The notes under the pieces: model-generated
Told to the model about the DNA's origin: nothing
Database searches by the model: none
What the model saw: the letters and a program-made list of their open reading frames with translations, nothing else
Assembly: GCA_025267735.1 (NCBI GenBank)
Contig: CM046298.1
Span: 27,349,866-27,413,865, forward strand
Length of the DNA stretch: 64,000 nt
Direction: 5' to 3'
Source of the DNA: Mactra quadrangularis
Taxonomy: Eukaryota; Mollusca; Bivalvia; Venerida; Mactridae
In this document: in pieces, positions 12,320 to 24,076 of the stretch
How positions within the stretch are numbered: position 1 is the first letter of the stretch
How the letters are laid out: the number at the start of each line of letters is the position of its first letter
Position numbers and translations under genes: made by a program

Positions 12320-13380
12320 ATCTAGAGGTATCGTAAGTGGGAGTGCACATATGTAGTGGGTTCAGGGGTGATACGCCTTCCGAGGTAGAAAAAATTAAGT
12401 GCAAATATGTGCACTTAAAGCACACCTAGTCAAGCTACAACTCACTTAATTATCATTTCCGACTCACAAAAAAGTAAATACATGTCTGTATTAAAATGAT
12501 GCAATACTGGGCCCTTCTTAGACTAAATCCAGTGTTAAATAAAAGCACGCACGTCCGATTAATATTTCTTTCTTATAGTCGGACTGAAGGAGTCGTTGGT
12601 TTAGCAAAGATGGGATGAGGACCAGAAAAATATTAAATTTTGTATTTCATCGGAGAAAAAATAAGCACTTTAGGACACACCTATAGGATTAAATTGAGCG
12701 CTATAATTGAGACAACATTCTCTCTTCCTTACGAGAAAGTCATTTTCTGTCCTCGGTTAATACTTCAAGAAAGTATGACTTTTTCGAGCCTTCCAGCGAG
12801 AGTAATTTAGGTTCGACGTCACGGACGTTATTTGTACTTGAATTGTGTGCTCCGAGTTGTATATATCTTGTTGATTGTAAATGTTATCTATATTATTAAA
12901 TTTGCGAGTTTCCTGTTTTGTGGAAGAAACTGCGCAGCTTTGAATAAATCTTTTGTTTGCCGCTGGTGCACCTATATACCGGCATATCAAGTTGACAATT
13001 CTTTTTTGACAAAGCCTCTTGATATTTGCAAAAACTGCCAAAAATCAACAAAAATATTGGGTTTTTTTGTGTCTAAAAATAGTTCTAGATAAAACTAAAA
13101 ATAGACCAAACTCCCCGCAGCGGTTATTTCCCTTTATTAAATCAATAACCATGCCTGTTTGGAGGAACAGTTTCAAGAACTGTCATTACCTAAAGCCCGT
13201 GCTTGCACGGGCTCCCATCTAGTATGTTTAATTTGTCATCATATTTTTATAATTTTTACAGTGCAGCTCGAGGACATGTTCCGATGTACGTTAGTATTAA
13301 AAGATACAAACGTTATAGCCTCAGTCCTATTTATTTTTAACAACCCCCGTATTAGGCCCTATTTGGTTTGTCTTATGCAT
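12320..13380. other. Spacer with a 20-bp palindrome
   Basis: No gene was recognised. A perfect palindrome AGCCCGTGCTTGCACGGGCT is at 13194-13213. Overlapping 86-94 codon ORFs on both strands at 12757-13092 show no family motif and are probably chance. Confidence 0.35.
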
Positions 13381-13684
13381 TATTCAGGGATGGATCCAGA
13401 ATTTTTTTCTAGGGGGGTCCGGACTTTTTCTAGGGGGGGGGGGGGTTCCGAACTTTTTCTAGGGGGGGGGGGGATCCAAACTTTCGAACCACAACCACAT
13501 CATACACTTTTTGCAGAATAATGCAAACTATTAATAATAAAACTACATAACCATTAAATCTGTGTTAAGCACCGAGAAATTCACTTCACGCTACTTAAAA
13601 ATGATCTACAGTCAAGGAATACACATGTGGACAGGTACATTATGGAAATTCATGGGGGGGGTCCGGACCCCCTGCTGGATCCGT
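13381..13684. mobile_element. hAT-like MITE (GGATCC ends), copy 2
   Basis: TTATGCAT occurs directly before (13373-13380) and after (13685-13692), an 8-bp duplication typical of the hAT superfamily. The ends carry CAGGGATGGATCCAG and CTGGATCC, with several G-runs near the left end. It is the inverted counterpart of the copy at 11396. The apparent 120-codon ORF reading through it is G-run translation, not a gene. Confidence 0.8.
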
Positions 13685-14211
13685 TTATGCATTAACGATT
13701 TGCCATCTGCTTGTAATCTCATACCAGAGAATATGTACTAGATATGAAAGAGAGGTTGAACAAGTTGTTTTCAAAATTCCATCAAGACAAGTGGAATGTA
13801 ATGAGAATTGGAAATAAGAAGATTATGAATACAAGCTTGACTGTAGTCTAAATCCTGTTTAATAGTAATGATGAAATGGATATTGAAATTATCATTGACA
13901 ATAAACTTTTGATGAACATATTGGAGATAAGGTTAATAAAGCAAACATAATTATTATTGTTGGAACATTTGACTATTTTAACAAGAAATGTATGTGGAAA
14001 CCACATTTATCCGGATTTAAAAACTTTAACGCAAAAATTATAAAGGGAGATAATCCATGATAAAGCCAGGTAGAGTTGTGGTTACTTTCTGATTCTGTTC
14101 GTTACATGGTATGTTATCATTGTTTGAAGTTTCATAAAGATCTGATAACAAATGACAGAGATATATGCGAAATTGAAAACTTTAACGCATTGTTAACGAC
14201 ACCGGACGCCC

Positions 14212-14600
14212 GGTTTTTTTTCGTTGAAAAAATCCGGATAAAAAGGAAGTTTATCCCTTCTTTGAGAAGAAAGAATTTTGATATCAATAAGATCTGGTTT
14301 CAGCTGGACGGAGCAACACCACACACAGTAGGATATGTAAACCAGTGGCTATACAATACATTTTGGCAGAAGTTTATTTCCTACCCTACCACACGGACAA
14401 TGAGTGGCCACCGCATTCCCCAGACCTAAGCCCACTGGACTTTTTTCTTTGGGGATATTTGAAGGATCGAGTATACACACCTGCTCCAAAGACAACAAGT
14501 GTACTAAAAATCGCTATCAAAAGGGAAATGGAGAAAGATATCAAAGAACTGTGCAAAAATGTGATAAAAAATATTTATTTTACAAGTGCACATATATGTT
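14212..14600 (+). pseudogene. Tc1/mariner-type transposase relic
   Basis: Two overlapping frames encode adjacent parts of one DDE transposase. The first, around 14296-14350, reads WFQLDGATPHT, the second catalytic aspartate region. The second frame, around 14405-14480, reads WPPHSPDLSPLDFFLWGYLK, the third catalytic acidic region, followed by a helical tail to about 14600. A frameshift near 14380 separates them. The N-terminal DNA-binding domain and first aspartate were not found. The family normally cuts and pastes elements at TA. This copy cannot make a full protein. Confidence 0.75.
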
Positions 14601-14775
14601 ACATTATTTTTTTTGTGCAAAAGTGTTGCATTATTTATATGTGAAAGTGTTTTGCATTATTTTATATGTGCATGTTGTTGCATTATTTTATATGTACATA
14701 TGTGTTGCATTAGATTATATGTGCATGTGTTTTGCATTATTTTATATAAACATGTGTGTTGCATTATTTAACACG
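14580..14775. repeat. Minisatellite, ~29-bp unit, about 6 copies
   Basis: The phrase GTGTTGCATTATTTTATATG with small changes recurs about every 27-30 bp. The three ORFs crossing it are repeat translations rich in Cys, Leu and Tyr. Confidence 0.8.
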
Positions 14776-15352
14776 TGAATGTATGTTACAAGATTAGAAC
14801 GGCGTATTGTAATTTTTCCGCCAATATAATGTTACGCTAATGTTATAATTATAACGTCATTATTATTATTATCCTGATGAAGGTGATGTTCATTGAAACA
14901 CGTAGATGATGTAATTATAATATTTAAAGAACTTTACGTGTTGTTGTTGTTGTTTTTAAGTCATCTTAAAAATGTGATCAGGAATTTTAGGAAATGTATT
15001 GGCGTTATAATTTCACAGAAGGGTTATCACATTGAGCATGTGTTGTAATAAGCAATTTGTTGTTCTTGTGATGGTAAATCAATTTCTTATTAGTATGGCT
15101 CATGTGTTATACATCAAAATAAAAGTAATTCCATGTACAATTACTTGTCATTCTTAAATTTTAAATATTCTGATACATATTAAAGCTATCACTGTTTGAA
15201 TTACGGACAGATATTATGAAACACCCCGTATGTTGTTAAAATCTTTATTTTCCACGTCACAACAAATCATATATCATTCTGATGCTGATGACATTTTCTA
15301 CCACCTGAACAGTGTCAATATTCGTTTACTCTAACAGCGTTTTCAAGAATAA

Positions 15353-17878
15353 GACAAAAACTACCGAATTGGCAACATTCGGTGTATTGGACTTTACAGA
15401 CCCCCAGGATTAACCACTGTATCTCAGTTTGTAGAAGACTTCAATCAATTTATTGAAGATTTACTTCCTAACTACTCTAACCTGTTAATTATGGGAGACT
15501 TTAATCTACATCTTGAAAATAGATCCACGGCTGTTTCTGAATTTGTAAATTGTCTTCATTCCTTTGGTTTAGAACAGCATGTTAATTTTAAAACACATAT
15601 TGGTGGTAATATGTTAGATCTTGTACTTACTGAAGCAGTAAATGGTATACGGGTAAAAAAATGTGAACAGGGTCCCTTTTTATCAGATCATTGTGTAGTT
15701 AAGGTACAAATAAATGTAGAAAAAGAAAATATTGTGAGCAAATCAGTAAAATTCCGCAATTTTAAAAGAATCAATCATGAAAATTTTGCTTCTGATTTAA
15801 AAGACATTACTATTGATAGTGAAGATGTTGATTCTTACGTAAATATATTGGATTCAAAACTTCAGACCACTCTTGACAAACATGCTCCAATAGTAGAGAA
15901 AACAAAAATTCATAGAGCTCCAAAACCATGGTTTACAGATAATCTAGTCTTACTTAAAAGTTCAATGAGAAAACAAGAAAGATTATGGAGAAAATATGGA
16001 AAGCCTGAACAATTAGAAGCTTTCAAGGTTATGCGCAACCGTTATCATTGTAAATTAAATGAAGAAAAAGTCAAATCACTAAGTCAAAGAGTTCTTGATG
16101 CTAAAGGTGATACAAAACAATTATATAAATTTGTTGCTGAAATGACAGGAGTAAGATCTGAGAATCCAATGCCTAAAGGCGATTCTGATCACTCCATAGC
16201 AGAAAATTTTGCTGATTATTTCTTGAATAAAATTTCAAAAATTAGAGAATCCTTGCTTCAGTTTCCAACTTACTCATCCCAACAAAAGGATGTACCTAGT
16301 CTTGACCATTTTAAGGATTTTACAATAGAAGAGGTCAGAGATCTTATATGTGACTTAAATACCAAATCATCGGAGTTAGACGTTTTGCCAACAAAATTAC
16401 TCAAATGTTATCTAAAAGAATTATTACCTCTAATTACTCATTTAATAGATATCTCATTGAAACATGGGGTATTCCCTTCCAAGTGGAAAGAGGCAATTGT
16501 TAAGCCTCTCCTTAAGAAGGTTGGTCTAGATCTTGATTATGCTAACTATAGACCGGTTAGCAATCTGTCCTTCTTATCTAAGGTAATTGAAAAGGCTGCA
16601 TTGAATAGATTAAATACTCATGTTGAAAAGAATAATCTTCTTCCAAAAAATCAGTCTGCATATAGACGTTTTCACTCATGTGAGTCAGCCCTCCTTAGAT
16701 TAGTTAATGACCTACTGTGTGGTATGGAGAAATTAGAAGTTAATGCGTTAATAGCTATTGATCTGAGTGCTGCATTTGACACTGTTGATCATGACATTTT
16801 ATTAGAAGTACTTAATAATCAATATGGACTACAGAATAGTACACTTCGCTGGATTGACTCATATCTTCGCCCACGTGCATGTCGAGTCAACGTCAATACT
16901 AGTTCATCATCTGTACGTACATTAGATTGCAGTGTTCCACAAGGTAGTTGTTTGGGTCCGTGGTTATATCTTACTTATGCAGGAACCTTATTCGATGTCA
17001 TTCCATCTGATATATCAGTGCATGGTTTTGCTGACGACCACACTGCTAATAAAAGATTCTGTCCTAACAATCAGAATGAAGAAGCAAATGCCATTTCTGA
17101 TCTTGAAGATTGTGCCCTAACAATAAATTCATGGATGAATGAAAATAAATTGAAAATGAACAACTCAAAGACTGAGTTTATCATGTTTGGAAGCAGAGCA
17201 CAGTTGAAAAAATGTTTAACCCAGTCAATTAATATTGCTGGTGAAACTATAAAATCTGTGAAGACCATTCGCTATTTAGGGGCCTTTCTTGATGAAAACT
17301 TAAGCTTTAAAGATCACATCAAAACAAAAAGTAGAACTGCCATGTACAATTATTTACGTATCAAAAGTATAAGAAAATATCTGGATAAAGATGCAACGGA
17401 AACACTAGTCCTATCTTTGGTCATGTCCCACATCGATTACTGCAATCTGATCTTGTATGGAATTTCAAAATGTGATCTTAGCAAATTTCAGCGAATTCAA
17501 AACATGTGTGCAAAACTGGTATTAAGGCTAAAAAAATCTGACAGTTCAAAAGATGCTTTGTATTCACTGCACTGGTTACCAGTCAAAGCAAGAATCAACT
17601 TTAAAATATGTACTTTCATGTACAACTGTTTTACTAAAACTGCACCTGCATATCTTACTGAAATTCTGAGAAAGCCTTTACAAAGCAGATCTGGTCTTAG
17701 ATCTGCAAAATCCAAAGACCTGAATTTTTTGGTTCCAACAAATAAGAAAAAAACATTCAGTGACAGAAGCTTTAGTACTGTTGGCCCCATGCTATGGAAT
17801 AAGCTACCAGATGATATCAAATTATCACCTACTTTGGATGTTTTCAAAAAACGATTGAAAACTCACTATTTCTCTTAA
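15353..17878 (+). CDS. LINE endonuclease-reverse transcriptase ORF, 5'-truncated
   Basis: The frame is open from 15353 to the stop at 17876-17878; the first ATG at 15491 gives 795 codons. The 5' part (LYRPPG at about 15380, then GDFNLH at residues 2-7 after that ATG) is the end of an APE-type endonuclease domain. The reverse-transcriptase motifs follow in order: NYRPVSNLSFLSK (about residue 352), AIDLSAAFDTVDHD (about 422), SVPQGSCLGP (about 480) and FADD (513-516, catalytic aspartates). After these come a YLG thumb motif and a C-terminal domain ending WNKLPDDIK...FKKRLKTHYF. This layout fits a CR1/L2-like non-LTR retrotransposon. There is no internal stop, so insertion is fairly recent, but loss of the 5' endonuclease makes this copy incomplete. 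Confidence 0.9.
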   Translation, partial: DKNYRIGNIRCIGLYRPPGLTTVSQFVEDFNQFIEDLLPNYSNLLIMGDFNLHLENRSTAVSEFVNCLHSFGLEQHVNFKTHIGGNMLDLVLTEAVNGIRVKKCEQGPFLSDHCVVKVQINVEKENIVSKSVKFRNFKRINHENFASDLKDITIDSEDVDSYVNILDSKLQTTLDKHAPIVEKTKIHRAPKPWFTDNLVLLKSSMRKQERLWRKYGKPEQLEAFKVMRNRYHCKLNEEKVKSLSQRVLDAKGDTKQLYKFVAEMTGVRSENPMPKGDSDHSIAENFADYFLNKISKIRESLLQFPTYSSQQKDVPSLDHFKDFTIEEVRDLICDLNTKSSELDVLPTKLLKCYLKELLPLITHLIDISLKHGVFPSKWKEAIVKPLLKKVGLDLDYANYRPVSNLSFLSKVIEKAALNRLNTHVEKNNLLPKNQSAYRRFHSCESALLRLVNDLLCGMEKLEVNALIAIDLSAAFDTVDHDILLEVLNNQYGLQNSTLRWIDSYLRPRACRVNVNTSSSSVRTLDCSVPQGSCLGPWLYLTYAGTLFDVIPSDISVHGFADDHTANKRFCPNNQNEEANAISDLEDCALTINSWMNENKLKMNNSKTEFIMFGSRAQLKKCLTQSINIAGETIKSVKTIRYLGAFLDENLSFKDHIKTKSRTAMYNYLRIKSIRKYLDKDATETLVLSLVMSHIDYCNLILYGISKCDLSKFQRIQNMCAKLVLRLKKSDSSKDALYSLHWLPVKARINFKICTFMYNCFTKTAPAYLTEILRKPLQSRSGLRSAKSKDLNFLVPTNKKKTFSDRSFSTVGPMLWNKLPDDIKLSPTLDVFKKRLKTHYFS

Positions 17879-18512
17879 TTTTTATGATCTATTCTAAAAT
17901 TGACATGGTTAGTAAATGCCTCACCTTACAATTACGGTAAACATACTAAGTGATTGAGTGAGTGCATTATGATGTGAGAATGAGGATTGCCTCGCTCTCT
18001 GTCATTTTCTACCTTGTTTCACAAGACTGCAATGACAACCTAAATAAATTGTCCCTTTAAAGGTGATGTTTCGACACCTTTGGGGATGTATTAAGGGCCC
18101 TTTAAAGGTGATGTTTCGACACCTTTAGGGAAATGTCTGGTTAACAGTGGCGTTATGTTACACTGTTCAGGACATGTCCGGTTAACAGTAGCATCGTGTA
18201 ATACTGTTCAGGACACCAACTTTTAATATGAAATAAAAACAAATGTAAAATTAGTGATAAAAATGTAAAATTAAGGAGGATCATGAACTTTGAATGATGT
18301 AGGTATAATAAAACATGTACACTTGCACACTATATTACATCATGTGTGATAAATTTTATTTTGTTTTGTGTTATTGTATATACATTATGTATTTATGGTG
18401 GAGGGTTTTTACTTATTAATTTTTTATAATCTATATTTTTGTACAACGCCATTGAATATGTTATGTAGAAATAGGCGTTTAATCAAATTAAAAAGTTTAA
18501 GTTTAAGTTTAA
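17879..18512 (+). mobile_element. LINE 3' UTR and tail
   Basis: The stretch ends in a short AGTTTA tandem tail (18494-18512), the kind of 3' terminus CR1-like LINEs use. A conserved-looking block, TTGTACAACGCCATTGAATA, sits just upstream. No further gene lies in it. Confidence 0.65.
18058..18213 (+). repeat. Two tandem duplications in the LINE 3' UTR
   Basis: TTTAAAGGTGATGTTTCGAC is present twice about 50 bp apart. It is followed by a second pair built on GGTTAACAGT and ACTGTTCAGGACA. These may be family features or copy-specific expansions. Confidence 0.7.
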
Positions 18513-18649
18513 CATCAGAAAAAATCCCCCCAAAATGACTTCGAGCCTGTTTTACCAAAAATCTGCCCGATAAAATTTTCATGATATAAAGCATTGTACA
18601 TACTTTTACCCTGCCAAATATAAGAAAAGTTGTCTGTGCGATTTTTTCC

Positions 18650-19310
18650 AACATAATGCGTCCAAGTATTATCGCTACGACATCCAAAACGTTATTCTGA
18701 CGTCATAAGGATTGTAAACACGGTCTTATTTGAATATGGGAAGTATCATATAACATGGAATTCACTATACTCACTGTACAGTTCATTTTGTTTAACAAAA
18801 TCGACTGTACGTAGCCTATTCGTATTGAAGTTATCAAATTTTGTTCATGCCGCGCATGAACAAAATTTCTATTCGGAGATGCGTTGTGTTGTAGTGAATG
18901 GGAAAAGAATGACACGAACGATGATAATGAGATAGAGTCCGTAAAGTGCGGCAACAGGAGAGATGAAATTTGGGGAGTAAAGAATCGACAGTCTATTTTG
19001 TTGAACAAAATGAACTGTACAGTGAGTATAGTGAATTCCATGTTATATGATACATTCCATATTCAAATAAGACAGTGTTTGTAATATAAAACTCTGCATA
19101 GGATACAAAAAAGACCGTCTAATAAACTTAAACGATCTGAATATCATTAAATTTGCTGACACTCCAATCGCTAGCAAAATAAATTTTCGCCCAGATGAAA
19201 TTAAAACTACTTATCTTGATACAAAAACAACAAAACTTGGGTACGGTGCCAAAACTTTTAAAATACAAATATTGGTGCAAACGTCAATGAGGATGCGTCT
19301 CAGCCATTCC
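18650..19310. repeat. Duplicated block R, copy 1 (interrupted)
   Basis: The flanks of the inserted element at 18717-19078 match 24050-24340 closely (AAGTATTATCGCTAYGACAT before; CTTATCTTGATACAAAAACA and GGGTACGGTGCCAAAACTTT after). It is a fragment of the multi-copy decayed gene seen at 22930-25545. Confidence 0.8.
18717..19078. mobile_element. 362-bp MITE with ~90-bp inverted repeats
   Basis: About 90 bp at each end are near-perfect inverted copies (for example CATGGAATTCACTATACTCA on the left and TGAGTATAGTGAATTCCATG on the right). TTGTA flanks both sides (18712-18716 and 19079-19083). The paralogous block at 24050-24340 lacks the insertion, which confirms the boundaries. Confidence 0.85.
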
Positions 19311-21300
19311 TATTTTTATTGTGCATTTGGTGTTTTTGGATGTCTTTTAACGATAGGTGCGAGCTGATGTTTATATCTATGTAATATTTGCCTAATACTT
19401 TTTCATTACAAGGTTAGATGTAAAAATAAACATTATTCACATATTTTGGTGATTGCATATTTGTTACACAGTCATTTAAGAATGTGAAATAAGAGCTATT
19501 TTGCTTGTCTCAAGCTTAGGTGTGATTAAAAACATCATATTTACAAAAATGTGCTCATTAATTACAAACTTTTTTCATTTGCCTTCAATTTGCGAGATAT
19601 ATCTGCGCCCATAATGGCGAAAAAAACTTTATTTTGAAACAATGAAAAATATTTATTCAGACTCATAATGGTGTCTCCATATTGATGTTAACATCCGTTA
19701 CCGAACTTTGACAACTTGGGTTGGATATTTCAGTTCATCCAATAGTATTCCATTGACTCAATTTTCTCGTACTTTAAGTCCCTTTTTATCAGAGCCTTGA
19801 AAACTGGGGAATCCTTATTCTTTTATTCCATGTTTTGCTAAGCAAGTTAGTCAGTCATAATAAGTAAAAATCATCATTAACCTCTGTTGTTCCCTACAAT
19901 TAAAGATCTTCTTTCTTTTTCGTTTGTCATCCAAATGTCAATGTAGATCATAATCTAGTGTATATAAATCGCAATGAGTTGTTAACATTACACTCAATCT
20001 AAACTAGAAAACTGACCAATGTTGTTAAATTTCTTAACCTCCGTGACCATTAACCTCCGTGACTTTATCTAACAATTGCGTATTGAATTAGCAGATATCA
20101 TGACTTGTATATATTACAAACACACTGGGTTAAACAAAGTTTGCTCCTCGCTTAATTTGACTAACGTAGTGTATGGAAAATTTAGAAAAAAACATCTTCA
20201 TGATGGGCTGTTACAGTGGTTAGGTTATTTACATAGATAATTTTTGGAGACTATGTTCCATTATTTCCATAATTGAGCGAGCACTGAAGACATTTAATGA
20301 CAGCAATTTTGCTGGAACAAGTCAATGATATGACCGAAGTTACAGTGGTATAGTACTCAAATTATTATTTTTAAACCATTATGTATAGCATGGTAACGGA
20401 TGTTAATTTTATAGCCATATGCTTTGGGGTGACGTAAAGTTATGTCTTATTATGGAAGTCACTTGAAGTTCAATTCTTATTTGTGTGGCGACATGAATGG
20501 TTACAAAATGCATAGTATATTCAGCATATGTGTCTTCACATATGTCAGGGAGTCCAAGGTAACGGATGTTAAAATTAGTAAAAAAGCCCCCGCATTCTCT
20601 CATTGAAAAAGACAATGATGGATTTTATTTTTTTCCACAGTCTTATCTATCCAACCCCTTGTGTATAAACATAAGAAGCCTACATTTATTTGTACCAAGT
20701 AGTCAAGAAGAAGACTTAAGTAACGTTGATACAATGAGTCTTTGGTAACGAATATTTAAGTTCAAAACATCCTTTCAGCACCTACATATTCACATTCCTC
20801 ATGAACTGGAAATACACCATTATGCATGGATGACATCTAATTTTTTTTTTTGAATATTCCTTTCACCTTTAATATTAATGTTATGTGAGATTACTTGAAA
20901 AGTGGTCACTTAAAGGGCCTCTGTGATGTTCTCAGGGGAGTTTAGATAGAACGCGCTGGCATAAGCCAAGACTGTCATTCAAAATTGTTCGGATTTCTTT
21001 GATTGTGCTAAAACTAAGCAATGAGAAAACTGTGAGTCATTATTATTATGTATATTAACCAGCATACGAGACTGATTGACTGAATTGAAAAAAAGCTAAT
21101 GTTGTAATCCTGAGGTGAGGGGCACTTTTAAGTTACATTCTGTAATCCCCATTGATCATTTGAAAATCAGGATAGCCATTAGGTTATTATCATGTAATTG
21201 CATAAACTGCAGAAGTAATGTATTAAATCTGAATGTAATCGATGGTCTGTGCACGTTCTAAAACACAACTGATTCAGATTTAAGTGAACCAATTGGAACA
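19311..21300. other. Non-coding stretch with repeated TTAACNTCCGTTACC motifs
   Basis: The 15-16 base motif occurs at 19687-19702, 20034-20048 and 20050-20063 (both with GTGAC instead of GTTAC), then in the opposite orientation at 20392-20406 and 20558-20572. Weaker copies are at 20744 and 22362, and a full copy is at 22727-22742. No gene was recognised between them. Confidence 0.6.
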
Positions 21301-21596
21301 ACACTTGATATTGCCAAGACACAGGGTGCTATAGATGAGCAAAAAATATTGATATTGGCTTATTCTGTGCAACAGTCTATGACACCGAATGGTATATTGA
21401 GGTCATTTATGATATAAGTGCGGATAAAGTTGGCACCAAAATTAACTTCTTGGAAGAATCTGGTAAAATGGGTAATTGTTTTAGATGGCCAAATTAAAAA
21501 GATGTGCTGTGGAAAGATTATAACACAATACTAAGATTACCAAACTATATCCCTTTGAACAGCAAAAAACTCAGTTTAGGGATAGCTCTGAAATAA
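21301..21596 (+). pseudogene. Relic of a C-terminal chromatin-like module
   Basis: From 21375 one frame reads YDTEWYIEVIYDISADKVG, then INFLEESGK and CFRWPN, where a TAA stop interrupts it at about 21495. It continues as KDVLWKDYNTILRLP to a second stop near 21594. The pattern YDxxWYIG...VNFM...FxWP..DD resembles a Tudor-like tail common on multi-copy transposon-associated proteins in invertebrates (recognition from memory, not tested). The upstream half was not found. It lies among the TTAAC motif cluster, so both may belong to one decayed element. Confidence 0.45.
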
Positions 21597-22900
21597 TTGA
21601 CTAGATTGAAATGTTATATGAAGCTTGAATTAACGTATAACTGTTTAGTTCTTGACCAAGCCATTTCGAGGCTATCATATATTCCGCTTGGAGTGACAAA
21701 AACGTTGGAATGGCAGGTTTTGTGTATTAATTTTTTTTTTAATATTTGCATAGTTCCATTTAATTTGTTGTGGTTAACACATTTCCCATGTAATCAATAC
21801 ATTATGAATATATTTACAGTCTTAATAGATGATAAACTGACCTCTTGTAGAAACTGGTTATCACTTAGTATGCAAAGATTGAAATAATTTATGTGTTTTG
21901 TCAACTCAACCATCTGTTGTAAAGATAAATGTAAACTAAAACTAGCTATCAAATACAACATTGCATTGGTCCAATAATCCATCATATTATATTTTGTGGA
22001 CTGCAACTAGCCCTTTTCATTAAACTTAAACTTAATCAAGCATCGTGGTATTGTAAATTGCTTTAGAATTTGTATGATTGCATACTGGATGTATACATAT
22101 GTATATATGTATAGACATTTATTAACTAGTTTTTGTTTAAGGACATCCCTGGTGATTTCACTTTAATGACTTCATATTAAATACAATTTTATTCAAGTAA
22201 ATGAATCTAACGGTTTATTTGTAATAAACCTGCTGCTGTATTTCTTTTTGGGTGGGGGGGGGGTATGAGGATTGATAATTTAAGCATTCACAAGAATTTC
22301 AAGCTTTTTAGGGTATAAGCATGAATCTTTTACGTTTCGAAATCGTTGAAGACTTTTGTGATTAACTTCCGTTACAATTTGACAACATTCAATACAGGCA
22401 ACTTCTTACTTAAGGAACTCGCAATTTTAACTTAAGGTGGCTTTTTTTAACGAAAGAAGACTTGATAAGTTATTGTTCACCAATTGTTCTGTTTTCTGAT
22501 ATGTTTTCTGGTTCCAAATATCTTTTGAATAAAAAGTGAATTAGAACTGTGACCAATTTATTTAGTCTTGATATGCTGTTACTTTGTGACATTTCACCCA
22601 ATATATGTACCGGAAAGAATTTTGTAACTACACTGTAAGTTAATTGACATTATTTGTTAGTAGATTTAAACAGATTATAATTGAATATGAATTCAGTAGC
22701 TCTTTAATTTAAAAGTTGATCAAGCAGTTAACCTCCGTTACCAAAGCAGTTTGGTCCAACTTCACAAGTTGGTATAGAAAATTGACGGTTGAGAGTTTAT
22801 GAGAAACTCTTTCATATCTTAAAAAATATAGATTGGTCTTCAAGAAAATCTAACTTTTGAGAAAAATGAAGAGGTATGATTTTTCACATTTTCTTAGATT
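21597..22900. other. Spacer
   Basis: AT-rich; a poly-G run is near 22253. Two more TTAAC-type motifs are at 22362 and 22727. The 96-codon ORF at 21597 has no recognisable domain. Confidence 0.3.
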
Positions 22901-22929
22901 GGAAATGCACAAATAATATAGGAATGGCT

Positions 22930-23600
22930 GGTCTATCAGTAACTTCATTGTTCCAGATGGAAAAGTATCAGCCAATGCCACTAAGGAAAATAGTTTGAAT
23001 GTATATGTTCAAGGCGTAACAAGTTTGCTTTGTAATAATAATGAAGAATTTGACGCATTTCATCCAAATGAAGGACTTCCCTTGTTTATTGACTGAATAG
23101 ACTCATGATCAGGTAACATAAAACTTTTTATGCACACAACAGTCTCATATTTGACTTACCAATCCTGTACAACTAAACTACAAGATATCAATTGATAGGC
23201 TAAGTGGTTGCTGAAACCTTATTGATAGTCAATCCATACAGCCTAAAACAGAGCTTCATACTCACTATCAAGTATTTATACAGTTTAATTTCATCACAGA
23301 TACAACGGTACCAAACAAATTTGTAAATCTAAAAAAAAGTCAGAGGTACCATTCCACCTTAAGAGAACGTCTTAGCAACGTACAAATGACGGGAACTACA
23401 CCGCATGTAACATGACGTAATTGAAATTAATTATTCAGACAAAGAAGATCCAATTTCAAGCTATCTATAGCGGATGTGGATAACCTTACAACAGAAGCTT
23501 TTGACAGAATCAAAGGTTCGTTTGATAATGGCTGGATAGACGATTCTGTTATTGATTGCAAAAAAAACCCTGAAAATATGGACAGCAGAAACGTAAAATG
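22930..23600 (+). repeat. Duplicated block S, copy 1
   Basis: It matches 24337-24960 with few differences (ATCAGTAACTTCATTGTTCC, GAATTTGACGCATTTCATCC, CAGCCTAAAACAGAGCTTCA). Both copies contain stops in every frame. They are fragments of a repeated, decayed gene. Confidence 0.85.
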
Positions 23601-23630
23601 ATTTTCATAAAATGTTTTGACTTTTTCTAG

Positions 23631-24076
23631 ATGCAGTTTAAATCAGCCGCAGAAAAGGCGGAATATTACCGACAAAAGAAAAAAAGAGAAAGGAAGTTAA
23701 GATGTTATAATAAAAATAAGACGAATTATAACCTTACAAAGCAAAACAAAAGAATACCCCAAAGAATAGTTACAAGATCAATGACAGAAAAAAATACTTA
23801 TCTGAAAGTTCAGTTCGAGTCAAGAAACATAGAAGCATGAATGAAATGAAACGAATACGTAATAGAGATTACCAGGAACAACTTAAACAAAGAAGAACCG
23901 TCTTAGCACAGAGCAAAAAGTCAAAATATCAATTTAAAAACAAAATGGAAAAATGCAGATTACTTAAGAAAATTAAAGAGTGTATTCCGGAGTCACCTAA
24001 CACACAAAGAGTAATATTACGAGCAATTGTAACTACTCAACAAGATTATAAATGCGTTCAAGTATTATCGCTATGA
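23631..24076 (+). pseudogene. Lys/Arg-rich N-terminal fragment of a multi-copy gene
   Basis: Two overlapping frames (23631-23840 and 23837-24076) encode a highly basic segment: SAAEKAEYYRQKKKRERK, then KQRRTVLAQSKKSKYQFK. The frames overlap by 4 bp and read like one protein split by a frameshift or stop. Such basic starts are common on DNA-binding transposon proteins. No catalytic motif is present. Its neighbours are the S and R blocks and the protease-like fragment downstream, which suggests one decayed gene in pieces. Confidence 0.45.

Noticed and set aside
12757..13092. Overlapping ORFs of 86-94 codons on both strands
   Set aside because: No domain, no splice signals and mutual overlap suggest chance.
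13159..13521. 120-codon ORF with Gly-rich repeats
   Set aside because: The Gly repeats come from G-runs in the end of a hAT-like MITE.
17497..17847. 116-codon minus-strand ORF
   Set aside because: It lies antisense within the intact LINE ORF.
23631..24076. Helitron N-terminal region
   Set aside because: The basic composition is suggestive but no Rep or helicase motif follows, so that name is not supported.
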